From the NCBI RefSeq assembly GCF_028681615.1, contig NZ_JAQUHV010000001.1, positions 434,001 through 498,000 of the forward strand: 64,000 bases of DNA. Direction: 5' to 3'. This document shows positions 48,966 through 57,258 of this stretch, piece after piece. This DNA is from Sulfuricurvum sp. (GTDB lineage Bacteria > Campylobacterota > Campylobacteria > Campylobacterales > Sulfurimonadaceae). How positions within the stretch are numbered: the first letter of the stretch is position 1; the number at the start of each line of letters is the position of its first letter. Below the pieces are notes generated by a model. The model was not told where the DNA came from. It was given only the letters and a program-made list of their open reading frames with translations, and searched no databases. Made by a program: the position numbers and the translations under genes.

Positions 48966-49742
48966 ATGCACACTTTACAAATCGGAAAATATACTCTCGG
49001 AAGCCGTCTTATCGTCGGAAGCGGCAAATACGACTCCTTTGAAACAACCAAAGCGGCAACCTTGGCTTCGGGCTCGGAGCTGATTACCGTTGCGGTACGT
49101 CGTCTCAATATCACCAATCCGAACGAACCTAACTTGCGTGATACGTTTGCCGGAACCAAAGTGAAGTTTCTACCCAATTCTGCCGGATGTACCACTGCCG
49201 AAGAGGCAATTACCCTGTTTCGCCTCACCCGCGAAGCGACAGGGATCGACTTAATCAAACTCGAAGTAATCGGGGATACCCAAAAAACGCTCTATCCCGA
49301 TGTATTGGAAACTATCAAAGCATGTGAAGTATTAGCAAAAGACGGCTTTACGATCATGGCGTACACCAGCGATGATCCGATTATGGCGCGCCGTCTCGAA
49401 GATGCGGGTGCTCATGCGATCATGCCGCTTGCCGCACCGATCGGTTCTGGGCTCGGAGTCCAAAACCGTTATAACATCGTGTTTGTACGCGAAGCGGTTA
49501 AAGTGCCGATTATCGTCGATGCAGGAATCGGATGTGCCAGTGATGCGGCAGTTGCAATGGAGCTCGGAGCAGACGGCGTTTTGACCAATACGGCGATTGC
49601 CCAAGCGCAAAATCCGATGATGATGGCGGAAGCAATGAAGAATGCGGTAATTGCAGGGCGTTTGAGCTATTTAGCGGGACGTATTCCGAAACGCCCGTAT
49701 GCCACTGCGAGTTCTCCCGTAGACGGAATGATCCAGTTTTAA
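48966..49742 (+). CDS. thiG: Thiazole synthase ThiG
   Basis: ThiG, 258 residues, forms the thiazole part of thiamin from DXP and the ThiS thiocarboxylate. The signature includes [23 protein letters not shown] (Lys for the Schiff base) and [21 protein letters not shown] ribosome site AAAGGAG precedes it. No other thi gene is adjacent. Confidence 0.95.
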   Translation: MHTLQIGKYTLGSRLIVGSGKYDSFETTKAATLASGSELITVAVRRLNITNPNEPNLRDTFAGTKVKFLPNSAGCTTAEEAITLFRLTREATGIDLIKLEVIGDTQKTLYPDVLETIKACEVLAKDGFTIMAYTSDDPIMARRLEDAGAHAIMPLAAPIGSGLGVQNRYNIVFVREAVKVPIIVDAGIGCASDAAVAMELGADGVLTNTAIAQAQNPMMMAEAMKNAVIAGRLSYLAGRIPKRPYATASSPVDGMIQF

Positions 49743-49749
49743 TACTCTA

Positions 49750-49997
49750 ATACTTTTCTTTTTCATAAGAAAAGTATCAAAAGAAAATCGCCCTCACCCC
49801 AGAACGCTGGCGGTACGCTTTGCCCTTCGGCACGCGACCTTGCTCTTGGTGTGGTGTGAGGGCAAAATTATTTCTATAAAAAAATCCCCGTGATCCATTA
49901 CATAGAGCCGTTCCGAAGGCAGTAGTGCCGAGAGGAACGAGCGTTCTTGGATCACAGTATGATCTTTTGGTACTTTTCTGACTAAACAGAAAAGTAC
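49750..49997. mobile_element. Candidate MITE-like hairpin element
   Basis: A 248-base unit without a gene between convergent thiG and the MFS gene. Each end is a perfect hairpin with 11-bp arms (49750-49777 and 49970-49997, sharing TACTTTTCT/AGAAAAGTA). Taken with the flanking CAAAAGA, the two ends form imperfect 35-bp terminal inverted repeats with about 28-29 matches. Inside lie an arm pair GCCCTCAC/GTGAGGGC (49790-49797, 49856-49863) and a nested long hairpin (49890-49955). It may be a non-autonomous transposon, or simply terminators with a structured RNA. No other copy is visible in this window. Confidence 0.45.
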
Positions 49998-50004
49998 ATA
50001 TATA

Positions 50005-51237
50005 TCAAACTTCTATATAATCCAAATCTTTATGAAACGTATCGTGCGTTAACACCAATGCGATAATCGCCAGAGTAAACGAAACCGCTCCAACAATCGC
50101 CCCCGCATATAACACCCCGACACTCCCTTTCAATAGTATAAATGAAGAGGTGATCGGGACTACCGCACCACGAACAAAATTAGGGACGGTCGTTGCAACT
50201 GTAGCGCGTATGTTTGTTCCGAACTGCTCCGCCGCCATCGTGATGAAGAGGGCCCAATAGCCGCAGAAAATACCCAGGGCAAATACCACAATATAAAATT
50301 GTTCGGCACTTGCACCTTGAAGCGTATAGTAATAGAGGACGCTTGCGAGAGAGAAAGCCATAAAAAGTGAAAACGCTTTTTTACGGCTTTTCATGATTTG
50401 AGAGAGATAACCGCTCCCTAAATCACCGATTGCCAAACCGATATAACAGTACATTAACGCTTTCCCTGCAGTGACATCTCCTGTGATTGCCAACGCTTTG
50501 GCAAACTCCGGTGAAAACATCACCAAAATACCGACTACGTACCACAGTGGTATACCGATGGCTATGGCCTTGATGTATTTGGTAAATAATCTTTTGTGGG
50601 TAAAGAGGGCAAAAAAATCGCCCCGCTTGACATCATCACTGACATGATGTTTAAACATTCCCGATTCTGTGACTTTGAAACGCAGCACGAGAAGCATAAA
50701 GCCTAAAACTGCCCCGAAGATATAGGCATTGCGCCATGCGAAATGTTCCGCGACCAAATCTGCCGCAACAACACCTAAAACACCGAAACTGGCAATTGTC
50801 ATGATCCCGTAGCCACGGAGATGTTTCGGAAGAATTTCCGCCACGAGAGTAACACCTGCCCCCAACTCGCCCGCCAAACCGATACCGGCGATAAAACGCA
50901 GAGCCGCATACTGTTCGACATTGGTGACAAATGCATTGAGCAAATTGGCCAGAGAATAGAGGATAATCGAGGCAAACAATACCGATAGCCGCCCCCTTTT
51001 ATCTCCCAATATTCCCCACAAAATACCTCCGATGAGCATCCCACCCATTTGCATGTTGAGGATAATCGAACCCCAAGAGGTGACGGCGTCTCCGCTAAGA
51101 CCGAGTTCTTGGAGGCTTGCAACACGTACAACTCCAAACAAAATCAGATCGTAAATATCGACGAAATACCCCATCGCGATAACGATGACGGGGAGAATTA
51201 AAACTTGCCGTACAATAGAAAGTCGAGAGTCAGTCAT
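50005..51237 (-). CDS. MFS transporter, metabolite:H+ symporter type
   Basis: A 410-residue, 12-helix major facilitator. The loop 2-3 motif GDKRGRLSVL (residues 78-87) and the second-half fold are visible. It recalls the MHS-like sugar/organic-acid:proton symporters. The substrate is unknown. It lies 9 bases after the SNF-family symporter gene, so the two are likely one operon, and it is followed by a terminator hairpin at 49970-49997. Confidence 0.8.
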   Translation of the reverse strand: MTDSRLSIVRQVLILPVIVIAMGYFVDIYDLILFGVVRVASLQELGLSGDAVTSWGSIILNMQMGGMLIGGILWGILGDKRGRLSVLFASIILYSLANLLNAFVTNVEQYAALRFIAGIGLAGELGAGVTLVAEILPKHLRGYGIMTIASFGVLGVVAADLVAEHFAWRNAYIFGAVLGFMLLVLRFKVTESGMFKHHVSDDVKRGDFFALFTHKRLFTKYIKAIAIGIPLWYVVGILVMFSPEFAKALAITGDVTAGKALMYCYIGLAIGDLGSGYLSQIMKSRKKAFSLFMAFSLASVLYYYTLQGASAEQFYIVVFALGIFCGYWALFITMAAEQFGTNIRATVATTVPNFVRGAVVPITSSFILLKGSVGVLYAGAIVGAVSFTLAIIALVLTHDTFHKDLDYIEV

Positions 51238-51246
51238 TAAATCCCT

Positions 51247-52590
51247 TTAAATCGTAATAACGCCCATAAGATTGAGCATAACAAAAATTAGTGCGACAGG
51301 CGCAACATAGCGGATATTAAATCTCCATACGGGATAAAACCATCCCATATGTGTTTTGAGCACCGAGGCAACACGTTCTTTTTCCATAACATGACCTACG
51401 AAAATCGCCATAATCAATCCCGCAAACGGCAGCAATACCGCTGAAGTGATGTAATCCGCCCAATCAAAGAAGTTTTTACCATCCCATGTCAGAAGCGTAG
51501 AAGTCGAATCGATTTCCGACATAATCGCAACGATCCCGAAAACATAAAAGAAAAGTCCCATCGATACTGCCGCTTTAAATCGGCTCATATCCCAACGGTC
51601 GATTAGATACTGCACCATCGGTTCAACAAGCGAAACTGCCGAAGTCAATCCTGCAAAAGCAAGCGCAAGGAAAAATAGGATCGAAAGGATATTTCCTACC
51701 CCACCCATCGCATGAAAAACGGTAGGAAGCGAAATAAAGACGAGGCCGGGACCTTTTGCAGGCTCAGCACCATACTGAAATAAAAAGGTAAAGAGAAACA
51801 GACCTGCCGCAAGCGCAATCAACGTATCAGCAGCAATAACGAACAACGCTGAACGGACGATATTGCTCTCCTTGGGAAGTGACGCTGAATAAATCATAAT
51901 TGCACCCATACCGAGAGAAAGGGTAAAAAATGCATGCCCAACCGCTACTGCAAACGCTTCCGAAGTAAGCTTGCTCCAATCGGGGACAAACATATAGGAA
52001 ACCGCTTTGCTAAAACTCTCCATATTCATCGCATAAATAAGCATCCCTCCGATAATAAGCATCAATGCCGGCATTAAAATCAGGTTGAATTTTTCAATCC
52101 CCCCCTTAATCCCACGGATCAAAACACCTGTCGTAATCAAAAATGCAATCGTATGAAAGAAAACCTGTCCGATCATATCTTGCTTTAAAAACTGGTTGTA
52201 AAGGCTCTCCGCTTCCGGAACAGTAGCCGGCAAAGTTCCAAAACTCAAAATAATATAGTGAAAAATCCATCCGATAACGACAGAGTAATAAAACATCACC
52301 AATGTTCCGGAAAGTCCCATGAAACCGGCATATTTCCATTTCTCTTTATGTCGCGGAGCCAACTCTTCAAACGCGCCGACACCGTCACGACGGCCTAGAT
52401 ATCCGATCATCATCTCCGCAATCATGACCGAAAATCCGACAAACATCACTGTAAGAAGGTAAACGAGAACAAATGCCCCACCCCCATATACGCCGGTAAT
52501 ATAAGGAAATTTCCAAATATTTCCCAACCCTACAGCTGAACCTGCCGCCGCCATTAAAAATCCCCATCGGCTAAAATGTGCTATTTTCAT
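51247..52590 (-). CDS. Sodium:neurotransmitter symporter family (SNF) transporter
   Basis: A 447-residue, 11-12 helix sodium-coupled transporter of the LeuT fold. The N-terminal signature is GFLMAAAGSAVGLGNIWKFPY, and helix 6 has GHAFFTLSLGMGAI. Typical substrates are amino acids, but which one cannot be read. The gene has a -10 box (52662-52667 on the minus strand) in the divergent region shared with the tRNA promoter. Confidence 0.88.
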   Translation of the reverse strand: MKIAHFSRWGFLMAAAGSAVGLGNIWKFPYITGVYGGGAFVLVYLLTVMFVGFSVMIAEMMIGYLGRRDGVGAFEELAPRHKEKWKYAGFMGLSGTLVMFYYSVVIGWIFHYIILSFGTLPATVPEAESLYNQFLKQDMIGQVFFHTIAFLITTGVLIRGIKGGIEKFNLILMPALMLIIGGMLIYAMNMESFSKAVSYMFVPDWSKLTSEAFAVAVGHAFFTLSLGMGAIMIYSASLPKESNIVRSALFVIAADTLIALAAGLFLFTFLFQYGAEPAKGPGLVFISLPTVFHAMGGVGNILSILFFLALAFAGLTSAVSLVEPMVQYLIDRWDMSRFKAAVSMGLFFYVFGIVAIMSEIDSTSTLLTWDGKNFFDWADYITSAVLLPFAGLIMAIFVGHVMEKERVASVLKTHMGWFYPVWRFNIRYVAPVALIFVMLNLMGVITI

Positions 52591-52661
52591 TCTCTTCCTT
52601 CAACTGTTTATCTGCGAATCTATTAGCAAAATCGGTTCCTTTTAGACAAAGAACTATGAGG

Positions 52662-52667
52662 ATTATA
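52662..52667 (-). promoter_or_regulatory. -10 box of the SNF transporter gene
   Basis: Minus-strand TATAAT at 52662-52667, about 72 bases upstream of the ATG. Its -35 area overlaps that of the divergent tRNA promoter (52686-52691). Confidence 0.45.
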
Positions 52668-52685
52668 GCAAAATTGCAAAAGCTA

Positions 52686-52714
52686 TTGACATCCGAGCAA
52701 TTTTAAATTATAAT
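52686..52714 (+). promoter_or_regulatory. Consensus sigma-70 promoter of the tRNA cluster
   Basis: TTGACA (52686-52691), 17 bases, TATAAT (52709-52714): a perfect consensus. It starts 46 bases upstream of tRNA-Pro and would transcribe all five tRNA genes. Confidence 0.9.
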
Positions 52715-52759
52715 TTCGCCTCACTAATTTAGCTCACTCGAGTAAAGTTAGATGAAGGT

Positions 52760-52837
52760 CGGGGCGTAGCTCAGTCTGGTTAGAGTACTTGGTTTGGGAC
52801 CAAGGGGCCGGAGGTTCGAGTCCTCTCGCCCCGACCA
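52760..52837 (+). tRNA. tRNA-Pro (TGG)
   Basis: A complete cloverleaf with an encoded CCA. Acceptor CGGGGCG pairs with CGCCCCG, and the anticodon arm CTTGG-TTTGGGA-CCAAG gives TGG (Pro, decoding CCA and CCN by wobble). It is first in the cluster. Confidence 0.97.
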
Positions 52838-52886
52838 TGTTTTTTTTCTTTTTTGTATCATTTCAAACAGATTCTTTATTACAGAT

Positions 52887-52964
52887 GGTGGGTGTAGCTC
52901 AGTCGGTTAGAGCATCAGGTTGTGGTTCTGAGGGTCGTGGGTTCGATCCCCATCACCCACCCCA
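52887..52964 (+). tRNA. tRNA-His (GTG)
   Basis: Cloverleaf with the extra 5' G (G-1) paired to the discriminator C, as expected for His. Acceptor GTGGGTG/CACCCAC, anticodon GTG in loop TTGTGGT, encoded CCA. Confidence 0.97.
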
Positions 52965-53017
52965 TTTGTTTCTGGTTTGAAACACCTTTGATACACGATG
53001 TTTTAGAAGGCGATTGT

Positions 53018-53094
53018 GCGTTCGTAGCTCAACTGGATAGAGTAACGGACTTCGGATCCGTAGGTTATAGGTTCGAACCCTATCGGGCGCACCA
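53018..53094 (+). tRNA. tRNA-Arg (TCG)
   Basis: Acceptor GCGTTCG/CGGGCGC; the anticodon stem ACGGA/TCCGT holds loop CTTCGGA with anticodon TCG (Arg CGA). Encoded CCA. Confidence 0.95.
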
Positions 53095-53105
53095 TATATA
53101 CTCAT

Positions 53106-53182
<77 letters not shown>

Positions 53183-53199
53183 CCTTAGACTTTTTATGT

Positions 53200-53284
53200 G
53201 CGGATGTGGTGAAATTGGTAGACACGCCAGACTTAGGATCTGGTGCCTAACGGTGTGAAGGTTCAAGTCCTTTCATCCGCACCA
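53200..53284 (+). tRNA. tRNA-Leu (TAG), target of integration
   Basis: Class II tRNA, 85 bases, with acceptor GCGGATG/CATCCGC, anticodon loop CTTAGGA (TAG, Leu CTA) and a variable arm GCC-TAAC-GGT. Encoded CCA. Bases 53225-53284 form the left att repeat of the inserted element, so the 3' part of the gene was replaced on integration without losing function. Confidence 0.95.
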
Positions 53285-53287
53285 TCA
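53225..53287 (+). repeat. attL, 63-bp direct repeat
   Basis: Left att copy, within tRNA-Leu. It is 60/63 identical to 58612-58674; the three differences sit in the TAAC loop of the variable arm. Confidence 0.9.
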
Positions 53288-53294
53288 ATCGATA

Positions 53295-53306
53295 AACCCC
53301 TATTTT
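53295..53306 (+). repeat. 12-bp terminal inverted copy, left
   Basis: AACCCCTATTTT, the reverse complement of 58565-58576. It lies 7 bases inside attL. Its role is unknown; an integrase or excisionase site is possible. Confidence 0.5.
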
Positions 53307-53369
53307 TATGGGCATCGGTAGACTTTCTTTAACAATAAATCAACTAACTTTTCTACTTAATATTTACTC

Positions 53370-53415
53370 GGGTTACGGTTTGGGTTACGGTTTTCCCTAA
53401 TAATTCATAATAAAT
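53370..53415 (+). repeat. 46-bp direct repeat, left arm
   Basis: Identical to 58489-58534 over 46 bases. It begins with a tandem GGGTTACGGTTT unit (two copies) and continues with CCCTAATAATTCATAATAAA. It lies about 80 bases inside attL; I interpret it as an arm-type integrase binding site. Confidence 0.75.
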
Positions 53416-53509
53416 CAGCGTAAAATCTCTTTTTATCTCGTTACCTTTTGAAACGCGTCTCATCTATTTCCATATTTATTTCGATGTATTATTAAGTTAT
53501 ACTAGACGC

Positions 53510-54241
53510 ATGGAAATTTTCATTTTATTTTTTTTATTGTCTCTTGGGGCTTGGATTTTATTCAAGAATAAAAAAGCACCTATTGAAGTTACGAATATAC
53601 AAAGAAGTACGTCCACTAATAAGCTCAATAGTCAAAACTATGCTGCTTATAAAGAGTTCCAAGATGTAATCATTGGCTACATGGCTTCACCAACACTAAA
53701 TGATTCATATTTTTCTCTTGAGTCCTTAAACAACTATACAAAAATTTATCATACGCCCGATGAAGTGCCCCTGCAACCTACTGAATGCGTTGTCCCAGTC
53801 ACAAAACTTTATGATCCTTTAAAAAAGTCATTTTTGCCATATTCCCTTTTAGGTGTCAAGGGTAATAGCAATGGGAAATTTTCTAGTGAAGTTTTTTATC
53901 AATTTTTAATTTCACTGTACACCTATGTTTGGATTGATAAGGAATATGGAGATACTAAGTGGAAAATGGAAATGCTAGATTCTTTCTACAAATCATCACC
54001 TGAATATTCATCAATAAAACAGCATATTTTTGGCAACAAACCAATATCAAAAGTTTGGGCGAAATGGGAGCTTTCTAAAATTAGCGGAATTGGAGATAAA
54101 ACAGCCGATCTTCTTATTGAAAACAAAGTTTATTGTCTTGGTGATCTTATCGAATGTTCTGACCAAAAGCTCAAAGATTTTGGATGTAACAAGTGCATCA
54201 AAATCAAGAAAGAAATGCTTGAAAATGGAGTTAGAGGCTGA
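53510..54241 (+). CDS. Membrane-anchored protein with C-terminal helix-hairpin-helix
   Basis: A 243-residue protein of unknown function in the left part of the element. The N-terminus is a membrane helix (MEIFILFFLLSLGAWILF). The middle (about 40-175) is not recognised. The C-terminus has a helix-hairpin-helix-like segment (SKISGIGDKTADLLIENK, about 190-207), typical of DNA binding. It is the only plus-strand gene in the element, AT-rich by eye, and could be cargo. No clear ribosome site precedes the ATG. Confidence 0.6.
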   Translation: MEIFILFFLLSLGAWILFKNKKAPIEVTNIQRSTSTNKLNSQNYAAYKEFQDVIIGYMASPTLNDSYFSLESLNNYTKIYHTPDEVPLQPTECVVPVTKLYDPLKKSFLPYSLLGVKGNSNGKFSSEVFYQFLISLYTYVWIDKEYGDTKWKMEMLDSFYKSSPEYSSIKQHIFGNKPISKVWAKWELSKISGIGDKTADLLIENKVYCLGDLIECSDQKLKDFGCNKCIKIKKEMLENGVRG

Positions 54242-54275
54242 AATATACCCTTTTATAAGGCTTCTATGTTACATT

Positions 54276-54593
54276 TTACTTTAATGACTTTATCCCCATT
54301 GATCGCATCATCTCTTTATAATCCTTCTTGGATACAAAAACGTGATTATCGATCATTTTAAAAATAGAGTTCACCATATTCATGTCAGTAACAAATCTCA
54401 TCTTATCATTAATACTCATTGGATAGACAACATCATCAAGCCAAAATCTAAGATTATAAAGTATTTCAGCTTGAAGCCGTAAAAGTGAAACATCACTCAC
54501 CCCTATCTCTATTTTGGTTTTGGATAGGTTGAGAGGCTTAAACGGCTTGATTTTGGGTAACTCTTGGATAAATTCCAGTTTATTCAATCTCAT
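54276..54593 (-). CDS. Hypothetical element protein
   Basis: A 105-residue protein (MRLNKLEFIQELPKIKPFKP...), predicted mostly helical, not recognised. It starts inside the end of the HTH gene (14-base overlap), so it depends on that gene for translation. It is last of the element's main minus-strand run. Confidence 0.5.
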   Translation of the reverse strand: MRLNKLEFIQELPKIKPFKPLNLSKTKIEIGVSDVSLLRLQAEILYNLRFWLDDVVYPMSINDKMRFVTDMNMVNSIFKMIDNHVFVSKKDYKEMMRSMGIKSLK

Positions 54594-54999
54594 TGAGTTT
54601 GACCGTTATCGCTTCTTTTTTACCCGTGTATTCGCACGTAGCGACCAAGCCCGTATCAATGAAAGAGGTTTGTTTCTCTATCCGTTCTAGTTGACTTATA
54701 ATATCATTCCGCACCGTTGCAAGGTCTTTTAATGTTGCCCCAGTGAAGTCAAAATTCTCTATTGCATCATCGATCTTTTTTAAATGCTTCAAGAGCTGCT
54801 CATATTTTGCCTTGACTGTAAATTGATATGTTTCTTTGAGAGTTGCCAGTGATTGGAATTTCATATCATTCAACTCATCTTGGAACAATCGCCCCCACTG
54901 TATTAGGGTAGGCTTCGAGGTCTTTAACTCTATAACTATTTTGTCAAAGCTCAAACCACTCGCACGTAACTGTAAAAACTTCTTTTGTTTTTCGTTCAT
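54580..54999 (-). CDS. HTH protein, terminase-small-subunit-like in style
   Basis: A 139-residue protein with ATG 54999 preceded by GAGGAGA. An N-terminal helix-turn-helix (KQKKFLQLRASGLSFDKIVI, then TSKPTLIQWGR) is followed by a long helical region likely to form a coiled coil (YEQLLKHLKKIDDAIENF). The arrangement recalls the DNA-binding part of phage terminase small subunits or HTH_23-like transposon regulators. I cannot assign it firmly. Confidence 0.5.
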   Translation of the reverse strand: MNEKQKKFLQLRASGLSFDKIVIELKTSKPTLIQWGRLFQDELNDMKFQSLATLKETYQFTVKAKYEQLLKHLKKIDDAIENFDFTGATLKDLATVRNDIISQLERIEKQTSFIDTGLVATCEYTGKKEAITVKLNEIE

Positions 55000-55105
55000 T
55001 TTCTCCTCTTTTTGCCGTTTTTTCTTGTACAAACTCACACCCCCTATAAATCCCGATGGAGACGGAGTTTCAAGGATGTTTTACTGAGCCGTTTTTCTTA
55101 TACAC

Positions 55106-55825
55106 TTAACGCGCGTGAGACTTACGGATATAAGCGTCTGCTTTGAGCATAGCCGATTCGATCATCTCCGACGGTTTGAGAGCTTCGCCATTGCGCCAGT
55201 ATTGCCCTTTAAATGAATACTCAACACGGGTTAATGGATAACCCAACTTATTTGCTTCTTGCTTATCGTATGCCCTTACTTGGACGTACTGAGGCTTTGG
55301 AGGCTGATAGTAAACGGTTGTTTTTTTAAATACTGCTGTACCTTGCCTTTTGCATAGTGACCTATGATCTCTCGTATTGGAATAATCGCACCACTTTAAC
55401 CCGACTAAATCGATACAACGATCAAAGCGGGATAACTTGATAGGCTCATCCCATACGCTCACAAATTCATCCAGTATCGCGCGTCTTTGGATTGCTCCAT
55501 CATTCAAGGCGAGTTCTGTTTTCTCATACTGCTGTAATCCATGAAAATGAAGCTCTAAGCCTTTTCCGTTTCCGTACCTAATCATAGGTATGGACTGCCC
55601 CCTTTTGTGATGCAAGAGAGCTACAAACACCGCCGACTTTGGTAATGAACGCATCATTAACCGCCTCCATTCTCGTTTCTGTTCTGCTGAAGGTCTGATC
55701 GGTGAACATTTCATGATTTCAAGCTGACCGCCTAAAATCTCCTCGATCTTCTTTGCTGTGTATAAATCTGCGTCGCCAGTCGATACTTGCAAGACGACGC
55801 TATCAATAGCCGTCACCCGTTGCAT
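55106..55825 (-). CDS. Rep_trans-like replication initiation protein
   Basis: A 239-residue protein. SRFDRCIDLVG (about 132-142) and RAYDKQEANKLGYPLTRVEYS (about 195-215) match the pattern of the replication initiation factor family PF02486, RxDxxxD and YDKxxE...RvE, found in filamentous phages and rolling-circle elements. It probably nicks a plus origin or primes replication of the excised circle. The catalytic Tyr is not certain from sequence. The 67-base gap to the gene upstream and the 106 bases downstream are candidate origin regions. Confidence 0.6.
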   Translation of the reverse strand: MQRVTAIDSVVLQVSTGDADLYTAKKIEEILGGQLEIMKCSPIRPSAEQKREWRRLMMRSLPKSAVFVALLHHKRGQSIPMIRYGNGKGLELHFHGLQQYEKTELALNDGAIQRRAILDEFVSVWDEPIKLSRFDRCIDLVGLKWCDYSNTRDHRSLCKRQGTAVFKKTTVYYQPPKPQYVQVRAYDKQEANKLGYPLTRVEYSFKGQYWRNGEALKPSEMIESAMLKADAYIRKSHAR

Positions 55826-55892
55826 ATTTAGCGCGGCGGGGGTATAATGTCGGTATCAGATTTCCTGCATCACTCCTGCCGCTATCCTATGG

Positions 55893-56123
55893 TTAGTCGG
55901 CATATCCTAAAAACTTCATAGCCTTTTCTCGATCATTGATTGATCTTAATTTGACCGTTGCCTCTCCAAGTTCCGCCCATCTATCTTTCAAAATTCCTTT
56001 ATTTACTAAATCACACATATACTGATTAGCATTAGAAATGTAATTAAAATCTGTCGCAGTTTTTTCACCATGATTGAATATGGTTTCTAAGATATGGTAC
56101 TTATGAGATTTACGTTTACTCAT
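55893..56123 (-). CDS. Small element protein, possible winged helix
   Basis: A 76-residue protein (MSKRKSHKYHILETIFNHGEK...). The sequence from HKYHILETIF to KDRWAELGE resembles a small winged-helix unit. Its function is unknown. It starts by a 4-base overlap with the gene upstream. Confidence 0.5.
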   Translation of the reverse strand: MSKRKSHKYHILETIFNHGEKTATDFNYISNANQYMCDLVNKGILKDRWAELGEATVKLRSINDREKAMKFLGYAD

Positions 56124-56305
56124 TCCACACCGCCTTCTATGCGTTGAAGCTCACTATAAACCTCAGCCAGTACCTCGTTAGTGGGAATGTTCCCGCCAAA
56201 TAGGTTAGCAACTGCTTTTAGCACCAAGTAATCAAAACACTCTTGACCGCTAAAGTTATTAGCGTGATCGATTTCATCTATAAAGGTCTGTAGCTCTGTT
56301 CTCAT
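56120..56305 (-). CDS. Small acidic element protein
   Basis: A 61-residue acidic protein (MRTELQTFIDEIDHANNFSG...), not recognised. It overlaps the AlpA-like stop by 4 bases (ATGA) and the following gene by 4, so all three are translated in a coupled way. Confidence 0.5.
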   Translation of the reverse strand: MRTELQTFIDEIDHANNFSGQECFDYLVLKAVANLFGGNIPTNEVLAEVYSELQRIEGGVE

Positions 56306-56478
56306 GCAGCAACCTTATGACTGTCAATCCATGCATTCAATTCGTCACGGTCGAAATAAACCCGCTTCCCTATTTTAATAAATGGGATGGATCTGTCAAA
56401 AATCATCTTTCGTAAAAATGAAACTAATAGTCCAGTGTGTTCGGACGCCTCTTGGATGGTTTGTAAACGTTTTGTCAT
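56302..56478 (-). CDS. AlpA-like/excisionase HTH regulator
   Basis: A 58-residue protein translated from ATG 56478: MTKRLQTIQEASEHTGLLVS, then FLRKMIFDRSIPFIKIGKRV and YFDRDELNAWIDSHKVAA. The pattern is the HTH_17 excisionase domain (TIQEASEHTG...IGKRVYFDRDELNAWI). In phages and satellites such proteins control the integrase or act as excisionase. It lies between the integrase and Rep genes, as in satellites. Start follows AAGGCTCACAA. Confidence 0.75.
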   Translation of the reverse strand: MTKRLQTIQEASEHTGLLVSFLRKMIFDRSIPFIKIGKRVYFDRDELNAWIDSHKVAA

Positions 56479-56547
56479 TTGTGAGCCTTTACGACTCGGT
56501 ACCGCGTCTTATTATGATTACTTAAGTATTGATATTATGCGTCAGAA

Positions 56548-56585
56548 GCAATGGGCTTAGGGGTACTTTTTTTTGCACCCTAACG
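56548..56585. terminator. Imperfect hairpin after the 220-residue element gene
   Basis: TTAGGGGTAC and GCACCCTAA flank an 8-T run, just beyond the gene ending at 56594 (minus strand) and ahead of the alpA gene. It could end the integrase transcript. The loop contains the U-run, so a classic terminator is uncertain. Confidence 0.35.
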
Positions 56586-56593
56586 GGGGTTAA

Positions 56594-57256
56594 TTATCCA
56601 GCTTTATTTGCTGAATATCTCACATGAAGTTCTACGGCTGTCTGGTATTGAAACTCCATTTTGAGGAAATTATTTATTTCTATACCTTCTTTATATTTAT
56701 GATCGTATTGGAAATATCGTTCCAGTAGTTCATTAACTACATTCAAAATCTTTTTAGTAGGTCTAATCTTATCCGTTAATTCTACGCTCAAATATGATGC
56801 AAGAAATAGAAAATTATCGTATATTCTATTTTTAGTAAGTTGCTTTAATTTCTCATATTTAGTGATCTTAGCTACAAACGATTGCAATGCCTTTGCTGAT
56901 TGTTCATCGCCCATATTCTTTGCAAGGTCTATTAGGTCGCTTGCGTTGTTGATATGTGTATTAAGAAGTTTGCTTTTTTTCTTACCATTCCACTTTTCCA
57001 TCGGTACAACGCGCGTGTTGTAATAGTGAAATAATAAATCAGTGTATTCTATAACGGGTAATAGATTAACCAGCATCTCATCATCTATGCAGGACGTTCG
57101 GCATTGTAACGCCCGTTTCAGTGCATCGGCTCTAAGGTTAGATTGATACAACCCTTCATCGTTCCATTCGGCTACAGAATCGGGAATATTATCTCGACAT
57201 ATAAACCCTTTGGGGAATGAGGCTTGAAACTGATCTATAATTTCATTGTATCCCAT
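56594..57256 (-). CDS. Hypothetical protein downstream of integrase
   Basis: A 220-residue, mainly helical soluble protein, not recognised (MGYNEIIDQFQASFPKGFIC; NRIYDNFLFLASYLSVEL). It begins 2 bases after the integrase stop, so it is cotranscribed with it. Confidence 0.55.
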   Translation of the reverse strand: MGYNEIIDQFQASFPKGFICRDNIPDSVAEWNDEGLYQSNLRADALKRALQCRTSCIDDEMLVNLLPVIEYTDLLFHYYNTRVVPMEKWNGKKKSKLLNTHINNASDLIDLAKNMGDEQSAKALQSFVAKITKYEKLKQLTKNRIYDNFLFLASYLSVELTDKIRPTKKILNVVNELLERYFQYDHKYKEGIEINNFLKMEFQYQTAVELHVRYSANKAG

Positions 57257-57258
57257 AA

